Source: Paracoccus sp. SMMA_5_TC
GTDB taxonomy: Bacteria; Pseudomonadota; Alphaproteobacteria; Rhodobacterales; Rhodobacteraceae
Length of the DNA: 64,000 nucleotides
Direction: 5' to 3'
Assembly (NCBI RefSeq): GCF_009696685.2
Contig: NZ_CP102355.1
Location: 1,971,501 to 2,035,500, forward strand
The position numbers were made by a program, and so were the translations under genes. How positions within the stretch are numbered: the first letter of the stretch is position 1; every line of letters starts with the position of its first letter. This document shows positions 9,794 through 18,681 of the stretch, piece after piece. Under the pieces are notes generated by a model that did not search any database, was not told the origin of the DNA, and worked only from the letters and a program-made list of their open reading frames with translations.

Positions 9794-10544
9794 ACCGGGC
9801 GATGCGATCCTGGAAATCCGGGATCTGCGCAAGAGTTACGGCGCGCTTGTCGCCACAGATGGGGTCAGCATCGATTTGCGCCTGGGCGAAATCCACGCGC
9901 TGATCGGTCCCAATGGCGCCGGAAAATCCACCCTGATCAAGCAGATCGTCGGCGAGGTGCGCCCTGACAGCGGTTCCATCCGCTTCGAGGGGCAGGTGAT
10001 CGACACCCTGGACGCCGCGGCGCGCGCGCGTCTGGGCCTGGCGCGCAGCTTTCAGGTGTCATCGGTCATCCCGGGCTTTACCGCCTTGCAGAACGTGATG
10101 CTGGCGGTGGCCGGGGCCAGCGGGGCCATCTTTCGGTTCCATCGTCCGGCCCTGTCCGACCCCAAACTGACCCAACCGGCGCTGTTTCACATCGAGCAGG
10201 CCGGCCTGGCGGGGCGCCACCTGATCCCGGCGGCCGAACTGTCGCATGGCGAAAGGCGCAAGCTGGAAATCGCCATGGCGCTGGCGCTGCGTCCGCGCGC
10301 CTTCCTGCTGGACGAGCCGATGGCCGGGATGGGGCTGGAGGGTGGACGCCAGCTGACCGCGATCCTGTCCGAACTGCGGCACGAGGCGCCGATCCTGCTG
10401 GTCGAACATGACATGGACGCCGTCTTTGCCCTGGCCGACAGGATATCCGTCCTGGTCTATGGCCGGATCATCGCCAGCGGCAGTGTCGCCGAAATCCGCG
10501 CCAACCCCGAAGTGCGACGGTCCTATCTGGGAGAGGAAGCATGA
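9780..10544 (+). CDS. ABC transporter ATP-binding protein, LivG type
   Basis: A 254-residue ATPase. Walker A is GPNGAGKST near residue 43, the signature LSHGERRKLEIAMAL near 155, Walker B FLLDEPMAGM near 178, and the switch His follows in LVEHDM. The LSHGE signature is typical of LivG. It energises import together with the LivF-type subunit that overlaps it by 4 bases. Confidence 0.93.
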   Translation: MAKHEPGDAILEIRDLRKSYGALVATDGVSIDLRLGEIHALIGPNGAGKSTLIKQIVGEVRPDSGSIRFEGQVIDTLDAAARARLGLARSFQVSSVIPGFTALQNVMLAVAGASGAIFRFHRPALSDPKLTQPALFHIEQAGLAGRHLIPAAELSHGERRKLEIAMALALRPRAFLLDEPMAGMGLEGGRQLTAILSELRHEAPILLVEHDMDAVFALADRISVLVYGRIIASGSVAEIRANPEVRRSYLGEEA

Positions 10545-11230
10545 CCCGGTTGCTGGAACTGGAACAGGTCACGGCGTCTTACGGCAGCGTGCAGGCGCTG
10601 TTCGGGGTCGACCTGACACTGGACGAGGGGCAGGTCGTGGCGCTGATGGGCCGCAACGGCATGGGCAAGACCACCACGATCCGCTGCATCAGTCGACTGA
10701 TGCGCCACAGCGGCGGCAGGATCGGTTTCGCCGGGCGCGATCTGGGCGCGTTGTCGGCGCCGCAGGCGGCGCGGCTGGGCATCGGCCTGGTCCCCGAGGG
10801 GCGGCGCTGCTTTGCGCCGCTGACCGTGGCCGAAAACCTGCAGGTCGCGGCGCGACCTGGGCCGTGGGACATGCGCCGCGTCTGCACCCTGTTTCCCCGG
10901 CTGCAAGAGCGCATGGGCCAGGTGTCGCGCACGCTGTCGGGGGGCGAACAGCAGATGCTGGCCATCGGTCGGGCGCTGATGACCAACCCGCGCCTGGTGA
11001 TCCTGGACGAGGCGACCGAGGGCCTGGCCCCGGTGGTGCGGCAGGAAATCTGGGACGGGGTGCGGCAATTGAAGGCAGATGGCATGTCCATCCTGCTGGT
11101 GGACAAATCCTTGCGCGAAATAGCCTCGGTCGCGGACAGTGCGGTGGTGCTTGAGCGCGGCACCACCGTCTGGCGCGGGGCGATGACCGATCTGACCACA
11201 GACCTGACCGATCGCTATCTGGGCGTCTGA
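10541..11230 (+). CDS. ABC transporter ATP-binding protein, LivF type
   Basis: A 229-residue ATPase with Walker A GRNGMGKTT near residue 37, the signature LSGGEQQMLAIGRAL near 129, and Walker B VILDEATEGLAP near 153. The TEGLAP sequence after Walker B is a LivF hallmark. In the switch position VDKSL replaces the usual V-E-x-x-x of LivF (Lys where His/Asn is common), a difference worth noting. It completes the five-gene importer. Confidence 0.92.
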   Translation: MTRLLELEQVTASYGSVQALFGVDLTLDEGQVVALMGRNGMGKTTTIRCISRLMRHSGGRIGFAGRDLGALSAPQAARLGIGLVPEGRRCFAPLTVAENLQVAARPGPWDMRRVCTLFPRLQERMGQVSRTLSGGEQQMLAIGRALMTNPRLVILDEATEGLAPVVRQEIWDGVRQLKADGMSILLVDKSLREIASVADSAVVLERGTTVWRGAMTDLTTDLTDRYLGV

Positions 11231-11259
11231 TCCGCGCCCACGCCGAAAGGAGTGCCGAA

Positions 11260-12090
11260 ATGCAGATCGTCTATCGTGGCATGACCCGGCCGGAACTGGA
11301 CCTGGCCTATAGCAACAGCGGCCGGGTGGCGGATTTTCCGGGCCTGATGCAGCAGATGCGGGCTGAAAGCGCGGCGTTCTACGCGGCCCGCGATTGCCGT
11401 CGCGACCTGCGCTATGGTCAGGGACCGCGCGAGACCTTCGACTGGTTTTCCTGCGGCGCGGACGGGGCGCCGACCTTGGTCTTTGTCCACGGCGGCTATT
11501 GGCAAAGCTGCGACAAGGAAGATTTCGCCTTTGTCGCCGCCGGGCCGCTGCAACGCGGCTTCAACGTGGTGCTGGCGGAATACCGGCTGGCGCCCGACAT
11601 CGACATGACCGGAATCGTCGCGCAGATCGGCGCGCTGCTGGACCATCTGGCGCAGGATCCCGCCGGCCTGGGAACCAGGGGCCGGCCGGTGTGCCTGTCG
11701 GGCCATTCGGCCGGGGGGCACCTGGCGGCGGTGCATCGCAGCCATCCGGCGGTGGAATCGGTGCTGGCGATCAGCGGCCTTTACGACCTGTTGCCGATCA
11801 GCCTTGGCGCGCTGAACGACAAGCTGCGCCTGACGGCCCAGCAGGTCGCCGACCATTCGCCGCAGGTTCATGTGACAAAGGGCGCGCCCATGGTCGTCGC
11901 CGTGGGCGCCAATGAATTGCCCGAACTGATTCGGCAAAGCGATGACTATGCGCAGGTTTGCACCCAGGCAGGGGAAAGGGTGCAGTTGCTGCATGTTCCC
12001 GGCCGCGACCATTTCAACATCCTGCACGACCTTGCAGACCCTGATGGTCACATGTTGCAGGCGCTGATGCAAATTCGCGCGGGTGGCTGA
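11260..12090 (+). CDS. Alpha/beta hydrolase, arylformamidase (kynurenine formamidase)-like
   Basis: The protein has 276 residues and an alpha/beta-hydrolase fold. The oxyanion motif HGGYW lies near residue 76, the nucleophile elbow GHSAGG near 148 and the catalytic His in GRDHFN near 249. The HGGYW sequence is characteristic of the formamidase/carboxylesterase group that hydrolyses N-formylkynurenine. Being last in a probable anthranilate cluster, it suggests that tryptophan-derived formylated arylamines feed the pathway. A general carylesterase role remains possible. Confidence 0.72.
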   Translation: MQIVYRGMTRPELDLAYSNSGRVADFPGLMQQMRAESAAFYAARDCRRDLRYGQGPRETFDWFSCGADGAPTLVFVHGGYWQSCDKEDFAFVAAGPLQRGFNVVLAEYRLAPDIDMTGIVAQIGALLDHLAQDPAGLGTRGRPVCLSGHSAGGHLAAVHRSHPAVESVLAISGLYDLLPISLGALNDKLRLTAQQVADHSPQVHVTKGAPMVVAVGANELPELIRQSDDYAQVCTQAGERVQLLHVPGRDHFNILHDLADPDGHMLQALMQIRAGG

Positions 12091-12135
12091 GACTGCTGCA
12101 AGGGGCGGGGCCCTATCAGGCCGCTCAATGGGCGC

Positions 12136-12219
12136 TGGTAGGGGTAGAGGGACTCGAACCCCCATGCCTTGCGGCGGAGCATTTTGAATGCCCTGCGTCT
12201 ACCATTCCGCCATACCCCC
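12136..12219 (-). tRNA. tRNA-Leu (anticodon CAA)
   Basis: The minus strand folds as a class II tRNA with a 7-bp acceptor stem (one G-U), an anticodon stem GGGCA/TGCTC around the loop TTCAAAA, a short variable arm and the T loop GTTCGAGTC. The CCA end is encoded. Anticodon CAA reads UUG. Confidence 0.95.
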
Positions 12220-12297
12220 ATGGCGCCCGGTCCCTTTGGGACTGCCTTCGGGTAAGGCCAGTTGCAATGATTTGCAAGAGGGCGCGCGCGTTTTGTC

Positions 12298-13248
12298 TCA
12301 GGCCATCCCCAGCTTTTTCAAACGGGCTGCGCGCAAGGCCGCGAAATCGTCGCCGGCGTGATACGACGACCGCGTCAGCGGCGTGGCCGAGACCATAAGG
12401 AACCCCTTGCCATAGGCCGCCTTTTCATAGGCGGCGAATTCCTCGGGCGTGACAAAGCGGTCCACGCGGTGGTGCTTGGGTGTGGGCTGCAGATACTGGC
12501 CGATGGTGATGAAGTCGATGTCGGCGGCGCGCATGTCGTCCATGACCTGCAAGACGGCCTGCCGGTCCTCGCCCAGACCGACCATGATCCCGGATTTCGT
12601 GAACATGGCGGGGTCCAGTTCCTTGACCTTCTGCAGCAGGCGCAGCGAATGGAAATATCGTGCCCCCGGACGCACCTCGGGGTAAAGGCCCGGCACCGTT
12701 TCCAGATTGTGGTTGAACACGTCGGGTCGCGCCTCGACCACGGTTTCCAGCGCGCCGGGCTGCGATTTCAGAAAATCCGGCGTCAGAACCTCGATGGTGG
12801 AACCGGGGGAACGGTGCCGAATGGCGCGGATCGTCTGGGCGAAATGTTCAGCGCCGCCATCGTCCAGATCGTCGCGGTCAACCGAGGTGATGACCACATG
12901 TTTCAGCCCCAGCTTCTGCACGGCATGGGCGACACGGCCGGGCTCGAACACGTCCAGGGCCTGCGGCTTACCGGTGGCGACGTTGCAGAAAGTGCAGCCG
13001 CGGGTGCAGATTTCGCCCATGATCATCATGGTGGCGTGGCCCTGCGACCAGCATTCGCCGACGTTCGGGCAGCCCGCCTCTTCGCAGACCGTGGACAGGC
13101 GGTTTTCGCGCATGATCTCGCGCGTTTGCCGATAGCCTTCCGAATTGGGCGCCTTGACCCGGATCCAGGATGGCTTGCGGGGCTGATCCTGGTCGGGGCG
13201 ATGCGCCTTTTCCGGGTGGCGTTGCTCTGGCATGCGAAGATCGCGCAA
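12298..13248 (-). CDS. lipA: Lipoyl synthase
   Basis: The 316-residue radical-SAM enzyme inserts two sulfurs into the octanoyl group on lipoyl domains. The N-terminal auxiliary cluster motif C-x4-C-x5-C ([12 protein letters not shown]) and the radical-SAM motif CTRGCTFC are both intact, and the C-terminal TRSSYHAG carries the conserved Ser ligand region. I place the start at a TTG (13248) preceded by AAGGA seven bases upstream; the next in-frame ATG (13233) has no comparable site. It appears monocistronic. Confidence 0.95.
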   Translation of the reverse strand: MRDLRMPEQRHPEKAHRPDQDQPRKPSWIRVKAPNSEGYRQTREIMRENRLSTVCEEAGCPNVGECWSQGHATMMIMGEICTRGCTFCNVATGKPQALDVFEPGRVAHAVQKLGLKHVVITSVDRDDLDDGGAEHFAQTIRAIRHRSPGSTIEVLTPDFLKSQPGALETVVEARPDVFNHNLETVPGLYPEVRPGARYFHSLRLLQKVKELDPAMFTKSGIMVGLGEDRQAVLQVMDDMRAADIDFITIGQYLQPTPKHHRVDRFVTPEEFAAYEKAAYGKGFLMVSATPLTRSSYHAGDDFAALRAARLKKLGMA

Positions 13249-13366
13249 GGTCGTGTCCTTTCCGTCGCGGCTAGGGAAGGAATAACCGCAAACCGCCGTG
13301 AAAGCAACGCAGCCCCGAGCCGGCACCGGCGGGAAAATCCCGTCCGGGCCGGCCTGTCAGGCAGGT

Positions 13367-14113
13367 TCAGTGCCCGATGCGCTGGCGGCGATTGCGAGCG
13401 TTGCGCGCCCACATGTTCAATGCCTCGACCATGGCGGAAAATGCCATCGCTGCGTAGATGTAACCCTTGGGCACATGCACGCCGAAGCCCTCGGCAATCA
13501 GGGTCGTTCCGATCAGCAGCAGGAAGGACAGCGCCAGCATGACGATGGTCGGGTTGCGGGCGATGAAGTTTGCCAGCGGATTGGCAGCCAGCAGCATGAC
13601 CGTCACCGCGGCGACCACCGCGACGACCATGATCTCGACATGCTTGGTCATGCCGACCGCGGTGATGATGCTGTCGATCGAGAACACCAGATCAAGCAGC
13701 AGGATCTGGAAGATGGCCCCGCCGAAGGTCGACACCGCGCGACCGACGATGTTTTCCTCTTGGTCGGAGGGATCGACGTGGTGATGAATTTCCTTGGTTG
13801 CCTTCCACACCAGGAACAGACCCCCGGAGATCAGGATGATATCCTTCCAGCTGAGTTCATTGCCCATGATGGTGACGACAGGTTCGGTCAGGCGCACGAT
13901 CCAGGCAACAGTTGCCAGAAGGCCCAGCCGCATCACCAGCGCCAGGCCGATGCCGATGCGCCGGGCACGCTCGCGCTGATGCTCGGGCAGCTTGTTGGTC
14001 AGGATGGAAATGAAGATCAGGTTGTCGATGCCCAGCACGACCTCCATGACCACCAGTGTGGCCAAGGCCACCCAGGCAGCAGGATCCTGAATCAGTGCAA
14101 TGATATTGTCCAT
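13367..14113 (-). CDS. TerC-family integral membrane protein
   Basis: This 248-residue membrane protein starts with [18 protein letters not shown] near residue 19, the conserved metal-site segment of TerC proteins, and has about seven hydrophobic helices. A second conserved segment, [15 protein letters not shown], lies in the middle. TerC proteins are tied to tellurite resistance and to metal (for example manganese) export. I use the ATG at 14113 since close relatives start at this point; an ATG ten codons upstream is the alternative. Confidence 0.88.
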   Translation of the reverse strand: MDNIIALIQDPAAWVALATLVVMEVVLGIDNLIFISILTNKLPEHQRERARRIGIGLALVMRLGLLATVAWIVRLTEPVVTIMGNELSWKDIILISGGLFLVWKATKEIHHHVDPSDQEENIVGRAVSTFGGAIFQILLLDLVFSIDSIITAVGMTKHVEIMVVAVVAAVTVMLLAANPLANFIARNPTIVMLALSFLLLIGTTLIAEGFGVHVPKGYIYAAMAFSAMVEALNMWARNARNRRQRIGH

Positions 14114-14319
14114 TTTTCGTTCCGGATGTTCGCGGCTGGTCATTAGCCATTGCAGCTAATTCCTTGCGCCGCAAGCCGGTTCCCCGCGCTGGTGAACACA
14201 GGCGCGATGTCGCCTGCCGGTTGCGGTTTCTGCGTTGCGGCATTACCTTGCGCGGCGGGAGGAGAGATCGAGTTTCCGGTGCCCGCGCTGGCCGCCGGCG
14301 TGAACAGAAGGACATGATG

Positions 14320-14868
14320 ATGAAAGTCGGTTTCAAGCTGCCGCAAGTTACCTTTCGCACCCGTGTGCGGGATGAATCCGTCGGGGGACCGAACCCCTAT
14401 CGCTGGCAGGGCATGACCACCGCCGACTATTTCGCCGGCAAGCGGGTGGTGCTGTTTTCTTTGCCGGGTGCCTTTACCCCGACGTGCTCGACCTATCAGC
14501 TGCCGGGTTATGAAAAGGCTGCCGATGAAATGGCCGCGCTTGGGATCGATGCAATCTATTGCATGTCGGTGAACGACAGCTTCGTGATGAACCAATGGGC
14601 CAAGGCGCAGAACCTGAACCATGTCAAGGTGATCCCCGATGGCTCGGGCGAGTTCACCGAGAAACTGGGAATGTTGGTGCGCAAGGATAACCTGGGTTTT
14701 GGTGCCCGCAGCTGGCGCTATGCGGCAATCGTCGATGACGGTGTGATCGAAGCCTGGTTCGAAGAGCCCGGGCGCATGGATGACTGCCCCGAAGATCCTT
14801 ATGGCGCAAGCGCGCCTGAAGCTGTTCTGGAATGGTTGCGGAAAAATCCCGCCAAGGCCGCGGCCTGA
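14320..14868 (+). CDS. Peroxiredoxin (Prx5/AhpE-like, redoxin domain)
   Basis: A 182-residue thiol peroxidase. The peroxidatic Cys is in GAFTPTCSTYQLPGY near residue 56. A second Cys lies at YCMSVNDSFVMNQW, and a third in the extra C-terminal DDC segment could act in resolution. Three ATGs stand in tandem at 14314, 14317 and 14320; the AGAAGG site gives best spacing for the last. It reduces hydrogen or alkyl peroxides in the cytosol. The bacterial Prx5 group usually uses glutathione/glutaredoxin. Confidence 0.92.
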   Translation: MKVGFKLPQVTFRTRVRDESVGGPNPYRWQGMTTADYFAGKRVVLFSLPGAFTPTCSTYQLPGYEKAADEMAALGIDAIYCMSVNDSFVMNQWAKAQNLNHVKVIPDGSGEFTEKLGMLVRKDNLGFGARSWRYAAIVDDGVIEAWFEEPGRMDDCPEDPYGASAPEAVLEWLRKNPAKAAA

Positions 14869-14885
14869 ACCGCCGGAACATGCGA

Positions 14886-14907
14886 AAGGGCGCCCTCGGG
14901 CGCCCTT
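14886..14907. terminator. Rho-independent terminator-like hairpin between convergent genes
   Basis: A perfect 9-bp stem AAGGGCGCC/GGCGCCCTT with loop CTCG lies just after the peroxiredoxin gene and before the 3' end of the convergent DUF6456 gene. It could serve both strands. Confidence 0.8.
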
Positions 14908-14924
14908 CTTGCCGGGACGATGGC

Positions 14925-16115
14925 TTATCCGATCAGCGGAGCGCCGGCGCCATAGGTTTCACGATAATGTCTTTCCAGCCGCATCAATGCCAGGCGCAGA
15001 ACGATCTTTCCTGATCGTGCCGACCAGCCCAGCCGACGTTCCGTCATCTCGATCCCCTCCAGAAAGCAGCAGACGCGCAGACACATGTCGCCCATGCCCG
15101 GACCCAGTTCGCGCAGTGCCGCCGCGACTCGGTTGCGCGCACCTTCCGATCCGCCGCCATGGCCTGCACCCATCCGTGCCACGTCGATGCCGGCCGTCAG
15201 GAAGCGATCCCAGTTCTGGGTGATGCGGGGCCCCATCTGAGCCAGTTCGAAATCTTCGCGCAGCCGTTCGCCCGCAGCCACCAGTTCGGGTGCAAGAAAC
15301 GGTCGCCCGTCAGGTTCACGGCGCCGCGCCAGCATCAGCAATGGGCTTTCCGCAATGTTCACACGCGTCCTGCGCCGCCGTCCGTCCGCGGGATCCTGTA
15401 TTTCGCGCTCTTCCCACACGCGGTGGCGGTCGGCATGAACAAAGGGCGCGGCCTCATCCGCGCAGCCCTGCGGCTCGGGGATGACCGGATCGGCCAGGGC
15501 AAAATCCTCTTTGCCCGGAAGGGGACCGCTGCGACGCGCAGCAATCAGTTTGCGCAGCGCCTCGCGTCCGGTGGCGGATATGACATAACGGCTGACCCGG
15601 CCTTGACCTGCCAGTTGCACCCAGGCCCGGACGGCCATGTGCTCGGCCAGTTCGCGATCCAGGATTGCGGTGCGGATCTCGTCGCGGACCACGATTGCCT
15701 TGTCCATGCCCTCGGCCACCACCATCTGCGCACCGGGCTCGGCCAGCCGACGCAGGATACGGGCGATCTGCTTCATGCCGATGCGGCCGGGAGCCTGCTG
15801 ATGGCTGGAAGGGGCCGCCGCGGCGCGCTCGACAGCGCGATCGACAAGCGGATCGTCGCGGCGCATTTCGAACTTGCGGATGCGACGAAGGATTGTCGAG
15901 GCATGGCAGCCTGCCTCGCGCGCCAAGGCGCGAATGGTCTCGCCGCCTTCGACATGACGCAAATACAGCTTCAGGTCGCCATCTTCGGCCTGGCTTTGGG
16001 CTGATGCGCAAGGCAGGGTTTCGGGTGCATCGCAGGCCATCGCACCGATGCCGACGGGCAGGGCGGCAATCGAGGCTTCCGGTGCGAAATCTCCCGTCAA
16101 AATCGTCATGGTCAT
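14925..16115 (-). CDS. DUF6456 helix-turn-helix protein
   Basis: The protein has 396 residues. A resolvase-like HTH near residues 50-90 (ETIRALAREAGCHASTILRR) is followed by a winged-helix-like middle part (AWVQLAGQGRVSRYVISATG) and a conserved C-terminal domain with ITQNWDRFLTAGID and TERRLGWSARSGKIVLRLAL. This matches the domain family DUF6456 found across Rhodobacterales. It is transcribed away from the DUF6477 gene. A DNA-binding regulatory role is inferred; no target is known to me. Confidence 0.78.
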   Translation of the reverse strand: MTMTILTGDFAPEASIAALPVGIGAMACDAPETLPCASAQSQAEDGDLKLYLRHVEGGETIRALAREAGCHASTILRRIRKFEMRRDDPLVDRAVERAAAAPSSHQQAPGRIGMKQIARILRRLAEPGAQMVVAEGMDKAIVVRDEIRTAILDRELAEHMAVRAWVQLAGQGRVSRYVISATGREALRKLIAARRSGPLPGKEDFALADPVIPEPQGCADEAAPFVHADRHRVWEEREIQDPADGRRRRTRVNIAESPLLMLARRREPDGRPFLAPELVAAGERLREDFELAQMGPRITQNWDRFLTAGIDVARMGAGHGGGSEGARNRVAAALRELGPGMGDMCLRVCCFLEGIEMTERRLGWSARSGKIVLRLALMRLERHYRETYGAGAPLIG

Positions 16116-16322
16116 TCCTTCGCTTCCTGCAGACGAGCTGGCAGCTACTCGCCTATGGGTTGTTTGAGTATCCTGGCTGAAAGGACAGGATCAGGCCGAG
16201 ATGCGAAGATATTTGCTAACAATTACTAAAGATTCCTTGCTGCTGCGCGCGCAGTTTCCTGCTGTGTCGCAACACACGCATGGGTTGAGGATTATTTCGG
16301 AAACCCAGCACGGAGCAGACAT

Positions 16323-16661
16323 ATGAACATGATGTGCAATGTCATCGCCTTTCCAGCCCGCCCCGCACATCCACCGCTTCGCCGGCCGAAGCTTCTGGTG
16401 CGTGCAGCCCGGGCGGGGCTGTCCCAGTGGAACCGCCGTCGTGATCTGCGACGGGTGCTGAAAAGCGACGACTTGCCCTGTTCTGCAATCGCGTTGCAGA
16501 GGTTGCGGACCGAAGAGATGCAATTGAATGCGGCACGTTGCGAAGGGCAGGCCGACTATGACCTGCACCGGCATATCCTGCTGCTGATCGCCATTCTTGC
16601 TGAAACGGCCGAGCTTGCCGCGCGCCCGCTGCCGGCGCCGAAAGGCCCTATCTGCTCTTGA
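16323..16661 (+). CDS. DUF6477-like protein
   Basis: This small basic protein of 112 residues has the core RRPKLLVRAARAGLSQWNR and then a charged stretch ending in YDLHRHILLLIAILAE. It resembles the Rhodobacterales family DUF6477, which I recall beside DUF6456 genes. The two genes diverge from a 207-base spacer, suggesting shared control. Its last 14 bases overlap the convergent HerA-like gene. Function unknown. Confidence 0.65.
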   Translation: MNMMCNVIAFPARPAHPPLRRPKLLVRAARAGLSQWNRRRDLRRVLKSDDLPCSAIALQRLRTEEMQLNAARCEGQADYDLHRHILLLIAILAETAELAARPLPAPKGPICS

Positions 16662-18219
16662 GCAGCGATCCCAGAATCCCGCGAACCAGGGCCTGCCCGG
16701 TCTTGGTTCCCAACTGCCGGGCCAGGCTTTTGCCGAAAGTGACCGCGATCGAGTCGCTGCCTGCACGGGGACGTTGTTGCGCGGGCTTCGGGATTTGCAG
16801 CTGCGGATCGTAACGCCGCCCACGGGTCTTGGGTGCATCCATGCGCCACAAATCGTCGTCAGCGTCAGCCGCGCCGGCCTGCGCGCTGGCGGTTGCGGCC
16901 ATCTGCGCGCGGCTGGCCAGCAATTCGGCGGCGCTTTCGCGGTCCATCGTCTTGCCATATTTCAACGCCATGGGCGAGGCACTGTTCATCGCTTGGCGAT
17001 CCGCATCGGCAATTGGTCCAAGCTGTGCCAGCGGCGGGCGGATCAGCGTGCGCTGCACGACGCCCGGCACACCCTTCGCCTCCAGAAGCGAGGTGACGGC
17101 CTCGCCCGTGCCGACGGCCTGGATCGCCTCGGCCGTGTCAAAGTCGGGATTGGCACGATAATTCTGCGCGGCCATCTTCAGCGCCTTCTGGTCCTTTGCG
17201 GTAAAGGCGCGCAAGGCGTGCTGAATACGATTGCCCAGTTGCCCCAGCACGGATTCCGGCAGATCAGCGGGATTCTGGCTGATGAACCACAAGCTGACTC
17301 CCTTGGACCTGATCAGCCGTGCGACTTGCTCGATCTTGGCGACAAGCGCGGGCGGGGCATCGTTGAACAGCAGGTGCGCTTCGTCGAAAAAGAAGGCAAT
17401 TCGCGGCTTTTCGGGGTCGCCCACCTCGGGCAATTGCTCGAAAAGTTCCGACATCAGCCACAGCAGGAATGTGGCATACAATCTTGGCGCATTCATCAGC
17501 CGCTCGGCCGACAGGATGTTGATAACCCCCATCCCCGAGGCATCCAGCCGGATCATGTCCGACAGTTCCAGCGCCGGTTCGCCGAACAGCATGTTGCCGC
17601 CTTCGCCCTCCAGCACCAGCAAGGCGCGCTGGATTGCTCCGATCGAGGCCGCCGAGACGTTGCCGTATTTCAGCGACAGTTCCTTCGCGTTCTGCCCGAC
17701 CCAGACAAGCATTGCCTGCAAGTCCTTCATGTCGAGCAGCGCCAGCCCCTGTTCGTCCGCCACGCGAAAGGCGATGTTCAGCACGCCCTCCTGGGCATCG
17801 GTCAGGCCCATCAGGCGCGACAACAACAGCGGACCCATCTCGGCCGGTGTGGTGCGCACCGGGTGCCCACGCTCGCCCCAGATATCCCAGAATGTGACGG
17901 GAAAGCTGCGATAGTCCAGCGAGGCACCGATCTGTGCCGCGCGTTTCTCGAACGCCTCGTACAGCTTGCTGTCTTGGCCGCCCGGCTTGGCCAGCCCACC
18001 CAGATCGCCCTTGATGTCGGCCAGGAACACCGGCACCCCGGCCAGCGAGAACGATTCGGCCAGTGTCTGCAAGGTGACCGTCTTGCCGGTGCCGGTGGCC
18101 CCCGCGATAAGCCCGTGGCGATTGGCATAGCGCAACAGCAATTGCTGGGGACTGGCATGATCGGGCCCGCCGCCGCCGACGAACAGGGTTCCAGCCTCCA
18201 GATCCACCAGCTTTGACAT
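16648..18219 (-). CDS. HerA-like helicase/ATPase with DUF853 (FtsK/HerA superfamily)
   Basis: A 523-residue P-loop ATPase. Walker A is AGATGTGKT near residue 42, Walker B IAFFFDEAHLLF near 264, and an arginine/sensor segment WFISQNPADLPESV follows. The C-terminal tail is low-complexity and basic. The family is bacterial YjgR-like, probably a hexameric DNA translocase of unknown role. The ATG at 18219 is preceded by GGAGG. The 3' end overlaps the convergent DUF6477 gene by 14 bases. Confidence 0.9.
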   Translation of the reverse strand: MSKLVDLEAGTLFVGGGGPDHASPQQLLLRYANRHGLIAGATGTGKTVTLQTLAESFSLAGVPVFLADIKGDLGGLAKPGGQDSKLYEAFEKRAAQIGASLDYRSFPVTFWDIWGERGHPVRTTPAEMGPLLLSRLMGLTDAQEGVLNIAFRVADEQGLALLDMKDLQAMLVWVGQNAKELSLKYGNVSAASIGAIQRALLVLEGEGGNMLFGEPALELSDMIRLDASGMGVINILSAERLMNAPRLYATFLLWLMSELFEQLPEVGDPEKPRIAFFFDEAHLLFNDAPPALVAKIEQVARLIRSKGVSLWFISQNPADLPESVLGQLGNRIQHALRAFTAKDQKALKMAAQNYRANPDFDTAEAIQAVGTGEAVTSLLEAKGVPGVVQRTLIRPPLAQLGPIADADRQAMNSASPMALKYGKTMDRESAAELLASRAQMAATASAQAGAADADDDLWRMDAPKTRGRRYDPQLQIPKPAQQRPRAGSDSIAVTFGKSLARQLGTKTGQALVRGILGSLLKSR

Positions 18220-18239
18220 ATTTCCTCCACCGATCGGCA

Positions 18240-18379
18240 AAAAAGTGCAGAGCGCACGGAAAAGAACAATACAACCGTAACGATTTTGTGCCAGTCTGAT
18301 CCTGCCGGACCATCGGCACATGCCTGTGGGTTCGGCTTCCTCCCTGTTGGACTGCCGCGCCTTCGGGCGCGGCTCTTTT
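18240..18379 (+). ncRNA. Candidate small RNA ending at a strong + strand terminator
   Basis: At 18354-18373 a perfect 8-bp stem GCCGCGCC/GGCGCGGC closes on the stable loop TTCG and is followed by TCTTTT: a classic rho-independent terminator on the + strand. No + strand reading frame precedes it; the nearest upstream gene is divergent. The segment between that gene and the terminator contains GGCTTCCTCCCTG, reminiscent of anti-Shine-Dalgarno CCUCC motifs of small RNAs. The 5' end is a guess; a sharp promoter is not visible. Confidence 0.4.
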
Positions 18380-18445
18380 CCCGGGGAGGTCGCGTTGCCA
18401 TCACAAACGGATCGCAAAGATGTCACAATCTGTCGAATAGGACAG

Positions 18446-18474
18446 TTGACGGCTTGAACGGGGGACTCTAGCTT
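18446..18474 (+). promoter_or_regulatory. Candidate sigma70-type promoter
   Basis: TTGACG and TAGCTT are separated by 17 bases. It lies directly upstream of the second small-RNA candidate and could alternatively drive ialB. An overlapping CTTGAA could serve a heat-shock sigma factor. Confidence 0.4.
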
Positions 18475-18479
18475 TCGCG

Positions 18480-18552
18480 CAATGATGACCGGCCAGTCCG
18501 GCAGGGAAGGTAAACAGGAAACCCGGGGCGGCTGTCTTCCGCTTCGGGTTTT
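18480..18552 (+). ncRNA. Second candidate small RNA with terminator hairpin
   Basis: Downstream of the TTGACG promoter candidate, the hairpin AACCCGGGGCGG/CCGCTTCGGGTT (12 bp with two G-T pairs, 7-base loop, 18520-18550) runs into a short T stretch. An internal CCGG-CCAGT-CCGG hairpin precedes it. This would give a transcript of about 70 bases. It could instead be a leader attenuator of ialB, whose start is 130 bases on. Confidence 0.38.
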
Positions 18553-18681
18553 CGTGCATTTGCGGCTGTGTCCGCCCGGTGTCAGCACGCAAAGGTGACG
18601 GCGCCCGTCGCGAACTGCCCTGACAAGGGTGCAAGCCCGTGCTAGGACCATGCGCGAAACATGGACCAAAGGATGAAAACC

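Noticed and set aside
12091..12135. Terminator for the aromatic cluster
   Set aside because: GC-rich bases are present but no convincing stem with T-run before the tRNA gene.
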